From NCBI GenBank assembly GCA_039027855.1, contig JBCCJI010000015.1:31802-95801 (forward strand): 64,000 bases of DNA, written 5' to 3'. Source of the DNA: Thermohalobaculum sp039027855. GTDB lineage: Bacteria > Pseudomonadota > Alphaproteobacteria > Rhodobacterales > Rhodobacteraceae. This document shows, one piece after another, positions 1-8,644 of this stretch. The notes below the pieces were generated by a model. The model did not search any database, had not been told where the DNA came from, and worked only from the letters and a program-made list of their open reading frames with translations. Within the stretch, counting starts at the first letter, position 1. Every line of letters begins with the position of its first letter. A program made the translations under genes and the position numbers.

Positions 1-408
1 GCCGACCACCAGCCGGCGGGTCTTGCCCTCGGTCTCGTAGCTGATCGGCTGACGCTCGGCGCCCAGGAACTCACCCACCAGGATCGAGAACAGGCCGGTC
101 GTGCCCCGCGCCTTGCCCGAGAAGATCTTGACCAGCGCATCGAACGCCTCGTCCGAGGCGCGTTCGTCGATATAGGCGGCGGCCTTCCAGTTGCCGCGTG
201 CCATTTCGCCCGGGATGTCGAGCATCATGCCGACATTCAGCCCCGACAGGTCGGCGCCGTTAAAGGTGCCCTCGTCGATGCGCACGCCCATCCAGGCCTG
301 GCAATAACCCTCGGTCGGCGGATGTTTGCCAAGGCTCACAACACAGGGGCAGAAGACAGTACAGTTGCAGTTGAGGATGAGTTCCCCGTTGATCGACCAG
401 TTATCCAT
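1..408 (-). CDS. DUF1326 family protein (3' end beyond the window)
   Basis: The 136 visible codons begin with MDNWSINGELILNCNCT and carry an N-terminal cysteine cluster (C14, C16, C20, C22, motif CNCTVFCPC), followed by a conserved hydrophobic core (residues about 70-85) typical of DUF1326. The family has no settled function; the cysteines suggest metal or redox chemistry. The ATG at 408 lies 24 bases downstream of the DUF2182 stop, so the two form one transcript. DUF1326 and DUF2182 genes are often adjacent, which supports both calls. The C-terminus is cut off by the window edge. Family assignment is from sequence pattern; function is unknown. Confidence 0.85.
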   Translation of the reverse strand, partial: MDNWSINGELILNCNCTVFCPCVVSLGKHPPTEGYCQAWMGVRIDEGTFNGADLSGLNVGMMLDIPGEMARGNWKAAAYIDERASDEAFDALVKIFSGKARGTTGLFSILVGEFLGAERQPISYETEGKTRRLVVG

Positions 409-432
409 GGCCGCCCTCCCGTCGTTTTTTGA

Positions 433-1308
433 TTATAGTGAAGTAGCAATCGACACGCCGGCTATTCCGGTTCCGGCTGAAATCAGCAGGAATCCGACGG
501 GGCGTGTCAGCGGCCTGCCAATATCCGGCAGTTTTTCCAGCATCATGAGCAGCGTGGCGCCGCCCATGAAAAGAAGATTCGACGTCCCGCCGACGAAGGC
601 GAGCAGCATGAGCGCCCAGCAGCAGCCGAGGCAGTCGAGCCCCAGTCTCACCCCCATGGAGAACGCCGCGGGCGCGCCCGGCCGCCAGGCGCCGAGGAAG
701 AAGGCGGTGGGCGCGCGGCAGCGGCGGAGGCAGGCCTCCTTGAGCGCGCTGAACTGCCAGAGACCGGCGGCGATCAGCAGCGCGGCCGCGATGCCGGGCG
801 AGCGGATCGCATCGCTGCCGAGGCCCAGATAGCCGGCCTGTGTCAGCACGACCTGCCCATAGGCTGCGACGACCGCGAACCCGGCCCAAACCGTGAGGTA
901 CCCCGCTGCGAGCGCGGGCAGGGCGAGGGCCGATAGTGCCGCGGGTTCACGCGCCGCAATGCTCTCGCCGATGGTGCCGAAGGCCCGCAGCGCGGGCAGG
1001 GCGGTCGGCAGCATCATCGCCGCCCCCATCGTCGCCCACATGGCCCAGAGACCGGGGATCGACGCCTCGCGCGTCGCCGTGAGGCAGAGCGCTGTGAGCG
1101 CATCGACACCGAGTGCCAGAAGCTCGGGCGGGAGATCCGCGCGCGGGTCCATCGCCCAGACCGCGACCCAGGCCACGGCGAGAAGCGCGTAGATGCCAAG
1201 CCATGACAGCGTGTGCGGCGTGAGCCGCATGGACCGCGCGAGCGCCCCGGTCAGCGCCGCCACGGTCTCTCTCGGCAAAATTGCGGAATAACTTCTCATT
1301 ACCCGCAT
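433..1308 (-). CDS. DUF2182 integral membrane protein, predicted metal binding
   Basis: A 291-residue protein with about seven hydrophobic segments. It contains the DUF2182 hallmarks: the motif LKEACLRRCRAP (C193, C197) after a transmembrane helix and GLDCLGCCWALM (C226, C229, C230) at the next helix. These cysteine clusters are why the family is described as metal binding; no substrate is established. It precedes the DUF1326 gene by 24 bases, so the two are probably co-transcribed and co-functional. The start at 1308 (MRVMRSY) could also be the Met at 1299; the upstream bases do not decide it. The 158 bases upstream, towards the M20 gene, show no strong promoter that I can identify. Confidence 0.85.
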   Translation of the reverse strand: MRVMRSYSAILPRETVAALTGALARSMRLTPHTLSWLGIYALLAVAWVAVWAMDPRADLPPELLALGVDALTALCLTATREASIPGLWAMWATMGAAMMLPTALPALRAFGTIGESIAAREPAALSALALPALAAGYLTVWAGFAVVAAYGQVVLTQAGYLGLGSDAIRSPGIAAALLIAAGLWQFSALKEACLRRCRAPTAFFLGAWRPGAPAAFSMGVRLGLDCLGCCWALMLLAFVGGTSNLLFMGGATLLMMLEKLPDIGRPLTRPVGFLLISAGTGIAGVSIATSL

Positions 1309-1466
1309 CCGGATGCCCGGGCAGCCCCGGTGTCAATGCCGATCGCTGCGCCCTTCGACGCAGGTCTGCCCGGATCGGGGCGTTTTGGGCCGTTTGAGCG
1401 CGGATCAGTGGCGAATTGCCGCTTTTCGGGCGCCAAACGCGCGAAGGGCGCGCTGCCTGCTTACGC

Positions 1467-2894
1467 TCACTCGGCGGCTATGGGCGGGTGCACATCGTCG
1501 GGGATCGGGCAGATATAGGGCTCGGCGGCGAGGCGCTCGGCGTGGTCTGCCTTGGCGGCCGCGAGCAGCGCCGGATCGGTGATCACGTCGATGGCGGTCG
1601 CGGCCATGACCTTGGCCGCGTGCGTCATGCCCTTATGCGCGAAGGGCGCGACACCCTGTGCGACGACCTGCCAGGTGTGAAACACCGTGCCGACGGCGCA
1701 GGTCGCCACGCGCGCCTGTACCGTCGGGGTGCGCCAGCTGACATCGCCCACATCGGTCGAGCCGTCGCCCCCGCCCTCGGGCGTGTCGAGCGGCACGACG
1801 CCGTCGGCCAGCGCCTCGCCCGGTTTCGGGGTCAGGCCGACGCGGCGATAGCTGGCCGCGATTTCTCCCGGTGTGATGGTCTTCTGGATCTCACGGGCAA
1901 AGGCCTCGTCTTCCTCATCGAAGGGCACCGGGCCTAGGTGGTCTAGATGGCGCTGCATCGCCTCCTCCAGCGGTCGATTGCCGAGGAGGTTGGAGACGCC
2001 GGAGAAGACCTTGGTTTCAACCTGGGTTTCCGTCATCAGCGCCGCGCCATCGGCGATCTTGCGCACCCGACCGATCAGCTCATGCAGCTCGCGCAGGCTT
2101 TTGGCACGGACCAGTTGGCGCACGGTCGCACGGGCCTGCACCACGTTTGGCGCCGGGCCACCGACATCGAGATAAGCGTAATGCACACGCGCGTCGTCGG
2201 GCATGTGCTCGCGCATGTAGTTGACGCCGATATTCATCAGCTCGCAGGCATCAAGCGCCGAGCGGCCAAGCTCGGGCGCCGCGGCGGCATGGGCCGCCTT
2301 GCCGGTAAAGGTGAAATCGATGCGCGTGTTCGCAAGGTTGTCGGCCCGGTTGACCGCGGTGAAGGTCGCCGGGTGCCACGAGATCGCGACATCTACATCA
2401 TCGAACAGACCGGCGCGGACCATGTAGGTCTTGGCCGCGCCGCCTTCCTCGGCCGGGCAGCCGTAATAGCGGATTGTGGCGCGGGTGCCGGTCTCGCCCA
2501 ACCAGTCCTTGACCGCCGCCGCCGCCATCAAGGCGCCCGCGCCCAGCAGGTTGTGCCCGCAGCCGTGGCCGTTGCCGCCGGCCTCGATCGGGTCGTGGGT
2601 CGCGACGCCCGGTTGCTGGCTAAGGCCCGGCAGCGCGTCGTATTCGCCGAGGATCGCGATGACGGGTCCGCCCGCGCCGGCCGGATCGCCCGCCTCGCCG
2701 ATCACCGCGGTGGGGATGCCGGCCGCGTTCTCGGTCACGCGAAAGCCTTCGCTACGCAGCATCGCGGTGTGCTCGGCGCAGGACTTACGCTCGGCATAGA
2801 GCAGTTCGGGCGTCGCGAACACGCGGTCGGCAAAGGCGGTGTAGTCGCCATAGCGCTGCTCGACCAGCGGCCAGATCGGATCGGCGTTGCTCAT
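1467..2894 (-). CDS. M20 family amidohydrolase (AbgB/aminobenzoyl-glutamate hydrolase-like)
   Basis: A 475-residue metallopeptidase-fold hydrolase. The N-terminal catalytic domain has the EYDALPGL and GHGCGHNLLG motifs and the PAEEGG segment that carry di-metal ligands and the catalytic acid in the M20D/AbgB group. A dimerisation domain follows, starting near the FTGKAAHAA segment. AbgB relatives cleave amide bonds of N-acyl amino acids such as aminobenzoyl-glutamate. The start at 2894 is preferred over an in-frame Met 18 codons upstream, because it forms an ATGA overlap with the stop of the upstream ABC ATPase gene. Being the last gene of the Dpp-type operon, it probably hydrolyses the compound that transporter imports. 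The substrate is not readable from sequence. Confidence 0.87.
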   Translation of the reverse strand: MSNADPIWPLVEQRYGDYTAFADRVFATPELLYAERKSCAEHTAMLRSEGFRVTENAAGIPTAVIGEAGDPAGAGGPVIAILGEYDALPGLSQQPGVATHDPIEAGGNGHGCGHNLLGAGALMAAAAVKDWLGETGTRATIRYYGCPAEEGGAAKTYMVRAGLFDDVDVAISWHPATFTAVNRADNLANTRIDFTFTGKAAHAAAAPELGRSALDACELMNIGVNYMREHMPDDARVHYAYLDVGGPAPNVVQARATVRQLVRAKSLRELHELIGRVRKIADGAALMTETQVETKVFSGVSNLLGNRPLEEAMQRHLDHLGPVPFDEEDEAFAREIQKTITPGEIAASYRRVGLTPKPGEALADGVVPLDTPEGGGDGSTDVGDVSWRTPTVQARVATCAVGTVFHTWQVVAQGVAPFAHKGMTHAAKVMAATAIDVITDPALLAAAKADHAERLAAEPYICPIPDDVHPPIAAE

Positions 2895-3919
2895 GGGGTG
2901 GTGGCTCCTTCGGCTTCGGCTTTGGCCCGGTCGCGCCAGCGCAGGCACGCGACATGCCCGCCGGTCCCGGCATCCTCCAGCGTGGGGCGGTCGCGGTGGC
3001 AGGGGGCGGTGGCGATGGGACAGCGGGGGTGGAAATGGCAGCCCGGCGGCGGGTTCAGCGGCGAGGGGATCTCGCCCTTGATCGGTGCGAACTGGCGTTT
3101 GCGCTGGTCTAGCCGCGGCGCCTCAGCCAGAAGCGCCGAGGTATAGGGATGGCGGGGGCCCGCGAACAGCGCCTCGGTCGTGCCGGTCTCCACGATGCGG
3201 CCGAGATACATGATCGCGACGCGGTCGGCGATGTGCTCGACGACGCCCAGATCGTGGCTGATGAAGAGATAGGTGAGGCCGAACTCTTCGCGCAGATCCA
3301 TGAAGAGGTTCAGCACCTGCGCCTGGATCGAGACATCCAGCGCGGCGATCGCCTCGTCGCAGACCAGAAAGCGCGGTTTGACCGCGAGCGCCCGGGCGAT
3401 GCCGATGCGCTGGCGCTGTCCGCCCGAGAATTGGTGCGGGTAGCGCCGCTTCAGCGCCGGGTCGAGGCCGACCTTGGACAGGATCTCATCGACATAGCTC
3501 GCCAGCGCGCGGCCAGGCACGATGCCGTGTACGCGCGGTGCCTCGCCCACGATATCCTCGACCCGCATTCGCGGGTTCAGCGAGGCATAGGGGTCCTGAA
3601 AGATCATCTGGATCGCGAGCGTCGCGGCGCGCTTGGCGGCCGGGCTCATGCGCGCGACATCCTCGCCCTCGAAGAACATGCGCCCCGCGCTTTGGGCGTG
3701 GATGCCGGCCACGACCCGGCCGAGCGTGGACTTGCCGCAACCGCTTTCGCCCACAAGGCCCACAACCTCGCCCGGCGCGATGGCGAGTGAGACGTCATCG
3801 ACCGCGTGCACCGTCTCCTCGGCGATCTTCGCGCCCAGTCGGGCGGCGATCTTGCCAGCGACGTCCAGGCGTTTGACGAAGCGTTTGGAGATGCCCTGCA
3901 GTTCAAGGATCGGGGTCAC
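2891..3919 (-). CDS. Peptide-type ABC transporter ATP-binding protein (DppF/OppF-like)
   Basis: A 342-residue ATPase with Walker A GESGCGKSTLGR, signature FSGGQRQRIGIARAL and Walker B FLVCDEAIAALDVS. The C-terminal oligopeptide-transporter extension carries the cysteine-rich stretch GCHFHPRCPIATAPC, characteristic of OppD/OppF/DppF. In Opp/Dpp systems it forms a heterodimer with the DppD partner, encoded just upstream. The start is a GTG at 3919, giving a GTGA overlap with the dppD-like stop. Translational coupling through 4-base overlaps continues through the operon. The transported compound is uncertain because family-5 systems also carry opines, nickel and other small solutes. Confidence 0.93.
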   Translation of the reverse strand: MTPILELQGISKRFVKRLDVAGKIAARLGAKIAEETVHAVDDVSLAIAPGEVVGLVGESGCGKSTLGRVVAGIHAQSAGRMFFEGEDVARMSPAAKRAATLAIQMIFQDPYASLNPRMRVEDIVGEAPRVHGIVPGRALASYVDEILSKVGLDPALKRRYPHQFSGGQRQRIGIARALAVKPRFLVCDEAIAALDVSIQAQVLNLFMDLREEFGLTYLFISHDLGVVEHIADRVAIMYLGRIVETGTTEALFAGPRHPYTSALLAEAPRLDQRKRQFAPIKGEIPSPLNPPPGCHFHPRCPIATAPCHRDRPTLEDAGTGGHVACLRWRDRAKAEAEGATTP

Positions 3920-4923
3920 GCGGTCATGCCCCTCGGCATCGATGGGTCTTCCGCGCCTTCTGCCGCCGGCGGCGTGCGCGGATGATGGCAGCGAAAGGCG
4001 CGGCCGCCACCCTCGGTCCGCGCAGGGGCTACGGCACAGGCCCCGTCGCCGAAATCGCAGCGCTCGCGAAAGGCGCAGCCGCGGGGCAGGGCCAGCATAT
4101 CGGGCGTCATGCCGCGGATCTGGCGCAGGCGCTGGCCTCGCGGATTGGCCGAGGGGGCGGAGCCGAGCAGCCCCACGGTATAGGGATGGGCCGGGCGGTC
4201 GATCACATCGTCGGTCGCGCCCTGCTCGACGATGCGGCCCGCATACATCACCGCGATCCGGTCGGCGAGCCCGGCGACCACGGCGAGGTCATGGGTGATC
4301 CAGACCAGTGCGGTGCCCGTCCGCCGGCACAGCGCCTGCGCCTCGTGGATGATCTGCGCCTGGATCGTGACGTCCAGCGCGGTGGTCGGCTCATCGGCGA
4401 TGATCAGCTTGGGCTCGTTCAGAAAGGCGATGGCGATGGCCACGCGCTGGCGCATGCCGCCTGACAGCTGATGGGGGTAGGCGGCCAGCCGCTCCTCGGG
4501 CGAGGGGATGCCGACGAGGCCGAGGGCATCGCGCGCCCGGGCGCGGGCGGTGGCGCGGTCGACCCTGGCATGGGCGCGGATTGCCTCGATCATCTGGGTG
4601 TCGACGCGCAGGACCGGATTGAGCGTCATCATCGGGTCCTGGAAGATCATCGCGATACGGTTGCCGCGGATCGCACGCATCCGGGCCTCGGACGCGCCGA
4701 CCAGGTCCTCACCCTCGAACTTGATCGAGCCCTCGACCACGCGGCCCGGCGGGTCGATGAGGCCGAGGATCGAGAAACCGGTGATCGACTTGCCCGACCC
4801 GCTTTCGCCGACGAGGCCCATCACTTCGCCCGCGCCCACCGAGAAATCGACGCCGTCCACCGCCTTCACCACGCCCGCGCGGGTGAAGAAATGGGTCTTG
4901 AGGCCCCTCACGTCGAGCGTCAT
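3916..4923 (-). CDS. Peptide-type ABC transporter ATP-binding protein (DppD/OppD-like)
   Basis: A 335-residue ATPase starting MTLDVRGLKTHFFT. It has Walker A GESGSGKSITGFS, signature LSGGMRQRVAIAIA, Walker B LIIADEPTTALDVT and an Opp-type C-terminal domain with RGCAFRERCDFGDGAC. The open frame extends far upstream, but the ATG at 4923 matches the family N-terminus and overlaps the permease stop as ATGA, so the longer form is rejected. It pairs with the downstream DppF-like subunit to energise the two permeases encoded upstream. Confidence 0.93.
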   Translation of the reverse strand: MTLDVRGLKTHFFTRAGVVKAVDGVDFSVGAGEVMGLVGESGSGKSITGFSILGLIDPPGRVVEGSIKFEGEDLVGASEARMRAIRGNRIAMIFQDPMMTLNPVLRVDTQMIEAIRAHARVDRATARARARDALGLVGIPSPEERLAAYPHQLSGGMRQRVAIAIAFLNEPKLIIADEPTTALDVTIQAQIIHEAQALCRRTGTALVWITHDLAVVAGLADRIAVMYAGRIVEQGATDDVIDRPAHPYTVGLLGSAPSANPRGQRLRQIRGMTPDMLALPRGCAFRERCDFGDGACAVAPARTEGGGRAFRCHHPRTPPAAEGAEDPSMPRGMTA

Positions 4924-5858
4924 CGCTTGAGCCTCGGGTTCAGCACATCGCGCAGATGGTCGCCAACAAGGTTGATGGTGACTACGGTCACCAACAGCGC
5001 CAGGCCTGGGAAGACCGAGATCCAATAGCGCCCCGACATCATGTATTCGAAGCCATTGGCGATCAGCACGCCGAGGCTCGGCTCGGTCTGCGGCAGGCCG
5101 ACGCCCAGAAAGCTCAGCGTCGCCTCCAGTGCGATGGCGCTTGCCACCTGCACGGTGCCGACGACGATCAGCGGCGCCAGGCAGTTCGGCAGGATATGGC
5201 GGAACACGATGCGCGCATGGGAAAGGCCGAGGCAGGCGGCGGCCTCGACATATTCCTTGCGCCGCTCGACCAGCGCCGAGGCGCGGACCGTGCGCGCGTA
5301 ATAGGCCCATTGCGCGACGACGAGGGCGAGGATGATCTTGTCGATCCCCTTGCCAAGCGCTGCCACCAGCATCAGCGCGACCAGCGTGGCGGGGAAGGAC
5401 AGCTGCAGGTCCACGACCCGCATGATCACCGTCTCGACCCGCCCGCCGGCATAGGCGGCGATCAGGCCGACCCCCATGCCCAGCACCAGCGCGATAAAGC
5501 CCGAGGTGACGCCGACGGCGAGCGAGATCCGCAGGCCGTACAGGATGGCCGAGAACAGGTCGCGCCCCGCGCCGTCCGAGCCCAGCCACATAGTATAGCC
5601 GGCAAAGGCCTCGGCCCCCGGCGGCAGGCGGCCGTCGAGCACATCGACCTGCGCCAGGTCATAGGGGTTCTGCGGCGTGATCCAGGGTGCCAGCAGCGCC
5701 AGCGCGATGATCACCGACAAGACCAGCAGCGCGCCGGTCGCCACTTTGCTCTCGACGAATTCCGAGACGAAGCGGCGAAACGGCGTCTCGACCTTGGCCG
5801 GCGGGTCATCCCGCGTGGCAGGCTCGGCTGCCGGCGGTGCCTCGGCCAGATCGGTCAT
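4920..5858 (-). CDS. Peptide-type ABC transporter permease (DppC/OppC-like)
   Basis: A 312-residue inner-membrane protein with an N-terminal OppC-type leader segment (first transmembrane helix near residues 42-60). An extracytoplasmic stretch contains WLGSDGAGRDLFSAILYG, the signature of OppC/DppC permeases. The BPD transport domain follows, with the EAA loop EYVEAAACLGLSHARIVFRHILPN that contacts the ATPases. It has ATGA overlaps with both neighbours. It should form the membrane channel with the DppB-like subunit. Confidence 0.93.
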   Translation of the reverse strand: MTDLAEAPPAAEPATRDDPPAKVETPFRRFVSEFVESKVATGALLVLSVIIALALLAPWITPQNPYDLAQVDVLDGRLPPGAEAFAGYTMWLGSDGAGRDLFSAILYGLRISLAVGVTSGFIALVLGMGVGLIAAYAGGRVETVIMRVVDLQLSFPATLVALMLVAALGKGIDKIILALVVAQWAYYARTVRASALVERRKEYVEAAACLGLSHARIVFRHILPNCLAPLIVVGTVQVASAIALEATLSFLGVGLPQTEPSLGVLIANGFEYMMSGRYWISVFPGLALLVTVVTINLVGDHLRDVLNPRLKR

Positions 5859-6832
5859 GCGCCCTGATCCTGCAGCCGGACCCGCGGGTCGAGGATCGAA
5901 TAGACGATGTCGACCACCAGATTGATCACGACGAACAGCAGAACGACGACCATCAGATAGGCGACGACGACCGGGCGGTCGAGCTGAATGATGCTGTCGA
6001 TCAGCAGCTTACCCATGCCGGGCCAAGCAAAGATCGTCTCAGTGATGACCGAAAAGGCGATCAGCGCCCCGAACTCCAGCCCGATCACAGTGACGATGGG
6101 GATCATGATGTTCTTCAGCACATGCACCAGCACGATGCGCCGGGTCGAGAGGCCCTTGGCCCGGGCAAATTTCACATAGTCCTGGCCCATCGCCTCGCGC
6201 ACGCCGGCGCGGGTCAGCCGGATCGCCAGCGCGATGTTCGTCAGCGCCAGGTTCAGCGCGGGCATGAAGATGTGGCTCCACCCGTCGCGCGTCGCCAGCG
6301 AGGTCTCGATGCCGAAGATCACCGCCGTGTCGCCCCGCCCGGTCGAGGGCAGCCAGCCGAGCATCACGGCGAAGACCATGATGAACATCAGCCCGACCCA
6401 GAAGGTCGGCAGCGAAAAGCCGAGGATCGAGCCCGCCATGATCGTACGCGCCGGAAAGCCATCCGGGCGCAGACCTGCGTAAAGGCCTAGGGGAATGCCG
6501 ATCACCAGCGCCATAAAGAGCGAGGCGAAGGCGAGCTCCATGGTCGCGGGCATGTGTTCGAGGATCAGCTTCAGGGCCGGCTCGCCGAAGATGAAGGAGC
6601 GGCCGAGATCGCCCTCCAGCGCGCCCATCAGAAAGCGCCAATATTGCTCGTGGATCGGACGGTCGAGGCCAAGGCGCGCAATGGCGGCGGCGATATCCGC
6701 CTGATCGGCATCGGGGCTGACCAGCATGTCGATCGGGTTGCCGATCACGTTGACGCCGAAGAACACGATCAGCGACATCAGGAAGACGACCAGCACCGCC
6801 TGCATCAGGCGTCGGATGATGAAGACGGTCAT
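5855..6832 (-). CDS. Peptide-type ABC transporter permease (DppB/OppB-like)
   Basis: A 325-residue permease beginning MTVFIIRRLMQAVLVVFLMS, the typical DppB N-terminus with its first transmembrane helix. It contains the EAA-type loop DYVKFARAKGLSTRRIVLVHVLKN and about six membrane segments. It ends in an ATGA overlap with the DppC-like gene and begins 79 bases after the solute-binding protein gene, the usual Dpp order (A-B-C-D-F). No separate promoter is evident in that gap. Confidence 0.93.
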   Translation of the reverse strand: MTVFIIRRLMQAVLVVFLMSLIVFFGVNVIGNPIDMLVSPDADQADIAAAIARLGLDRPIHEQYWRFLMGALEGDLGRSFIFGEPALKLILEHMPATMELAFASLFMALVIGIPLGLYAGLRPDGFPARTIMAGSILGFSLPTFWVGLMFIMVFAVMLGWLPSTGRGDTAVIFGIETSLATRDGWSHIFMPALNLALTNIALAIRLTRAGVREAMGQDYVKFARAKGLSTRRIVLVHVLKNIMIPIVTVIGLEFGALIAFSVITETIFAWPGMGKLLIDSIIQLDRPVVVAYLMVVVLLFVVINLVVDIVYSILDPRVRLQDQGA

Positions 6833-6911
6833 GGCGCGCCCTCCCTGCCGGCCCGGAAAGCTCGCAGCACGGGCGGCGCACCGCCCGTGCTGTCAGAGCG
6901 AACGGCGAGCC

Positions 6912-8489
6912 TCAGTCGGCCACCACACCGGTGGCAAGCGTGTACTCGTCGGTGCGGGCGACATAGCTGATGCCCTTGCGCGAGCCCCAGGTGTTGACCT
7001 GGAAGTGGGTTGGGATGATCGCGACGTTTGACATCGCCATCTCGGTCGCCTTGGCCAGCAGGTCCTGGCGCGCGGCGTCGTCGACGGTGCTGAGCGCCTC
7101 CTCGATCTTGGCGTCGATCTCGGGGTCGGAATGGCGCCCGCGGTTCGATGCGCCAAAGCCGCGATCCGGGTCATGGGTCGCGATCAGCGACTTGAGCGGC
7201 GAGGACGCCTCGCCCGAGCCCGCGCCCCAGCCGACGAGGACGAAGCTGAACTCCGGCAGCCCGTCGGCCCCGCGCGAAGCACGCCCGAAATAGACCGAGC
7301 GCGGCATGGTCTCGACCGACATGTCGATGCCGATGCGCGTCAGCATCTGAGCGATGGCCTCGGCGATCTTGGCGTCGTTGATATAGCGGTCGTTCGGCCC
7401 GTGGATCGTCATCTTGAACCCATCGGGATAGCCAGCCTCGGCCAGCAGTGCCTTGGCGCCCTGCGGGTCGTACTCGACCACTTCCAGATTGGGCGATACG
7501 CCGAAAAAGCCTTCGGGCAGCAGCTGTCCGGCCGGGATGGCCACGCCTTCCATCACCCGCTCGACGATCGCGTCGCGGCTGATTGCCATGCTGATCGCCC
7601 GGCGCACCCGCACATCCATCAGCGGGTTCTTGATCTCACTGCCGTCCTTGGCGGTCACGAAGGGCGAGTTCTCGCGGAACTGGTCCATGTGCAGATAGAT
7701 CACGCGGTTCGACACACCCTGGCTCAGCGTGACGTCGTCGCGCGCCTCGAGCGTCGCGATATCGGTCGTCGGCACACCGGAGATCATGTCGACATCGCCA
7801 GCCAACAGCGCCGCAACGCGCGACGGGGCCGACTTGATCGGGCGGAACTCGACCTCGCTCCAGGCCGGGGCGTCGCCCCAATAGTCCTCGTTACGCGCCA
7901 TCACGATGCTCTCGCCCGGCTTGTAGGAGACGAACTTGAACGGGCCCGTGCCAATGGCGGCGGTGCCGGCGTTGAACTCTTCGGTGGTGGCCCCGCAGCC
8001 GACCTCATCCGACACGATGGGCACGGTCGAGACATCGTTGGCCATCAGCGGATAGGGGGCCTCGGTTTTGAAATGCACGGTGAAGTCGTCGATCTTCACC
8101 GCCGTCTTGCCCTTGGTGTAGGTGCCGAAGCTGGCGGGCGAATTCGGTACGTTAGGTGCGCGCTCCCAGGTGCAGATCACGTCATCGGCCGTGAAGGGCG
8201 AGCCGTCGTGGAAGGTCACGCCCTCGCGCAGCTTGAACTCCCAGGTCAGGTCGTCGATCGGCTCCCAGGACACGGCAAGGCCGGGTCTGAGCTGCTGCAG
8301 CTCGTTCTGAAGGATGAGGCGGCCGAACAGATGCCGCGCCATGGCGTTGTTCGGGCCGAGGTTATGGAAATGCGGGTCGATGGCGGTGGGCTCGGAGGCC
8401 AGTCCGATCGTGAGTTTCTCGGCCGAGGCCGTCCCGGCTGTCAGCGCGGTGATCGCCACGGCCGCGAGAAGGGGGGTGGGGTTGCGCAT
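6912..8489 (-). CDS. Family 5 extracellular solute-binding protein (DppA-like)
   Basis: A 525-residue periplasmic binding protein. A Sec signal peptide (MRNPTPLLAAVAITALTAG, cleavage near ASA-EK, about residue 23) precedes the mature start KLTIGLASEPTAIDPHFHN, typical of SBP_bac_5. The family motif region NDVSTVPIVSDE and the long C-terminal lobe are present, and length is normal. The start at 8489 is chosen over an in-frame Met 27 codons upstream, because the signal peptide begins there and AGGGAGAC lies just before it. As first gene of the dpp-like operon it fixes substrate choice. The linked M20, aspartoacylase-like and M81 genes hint at an acylated amino acid or peptide ligand; this is inference. 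Confidence 0.9.
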   Translation of the reverse strand: MRNPTPLLAAVAITALTAGTASAEKLTIGLASEPTAIDPHFHNLGPNNAMARHLFGRLILQNELQQLRPGLAVSWEPIDDLTWEFKLREGVTFHDGSPFTADDVICTWERAPNVPNSPASFGTYTKGKTAVKIDDFTVHFKTEAPYPLMANDVSTVPIVSDEVGCGATTEEFNAGTAAIGTGPFKFVSYKPGESIVMARNEDYWGDAPAWSEVEFRPIKSAPSRVAALLAGDVDMISGVPTTDIATLEARDDVTLSQGVSNRVIYLHMDQFRENSPFVTAKDGSEIKNPLMDVRVRRAISMAISRDAIVERVMEGVAIPAGQLLPEGFFGVSPNLEVVEYDPQGAKALLAEAGYPDGFKMTIHGPNDRYINDAKIAEAIAQMLTRIGIDMSVETMPRSVYFGRASRGADGLPEFSFVLVGWGAGSGEASSPLKSLIATHDPDRGFGASNRGRHSDPEIDAKIEEALSTVDDAARQDLLAKATEMAMSNVAIIPTHFQVNTWGSRKGISYVARTDEYTLATGVVAD

Positions 8490-8644
8490 GCTAGTCTCCC
8501 TGTCGCTGCGACGGCACGTTCGCGCGCGCCGTTCACCCGTGACGCTAAGCCCCCGCGGCGCCCTCGCCAATCGTCAATTTCAGGCGCGCTGCCCGATTAA
8601 CGCGCGAAAGCCATGGGCCTGCCCGAGGGCGCGCCACTGCCTGC

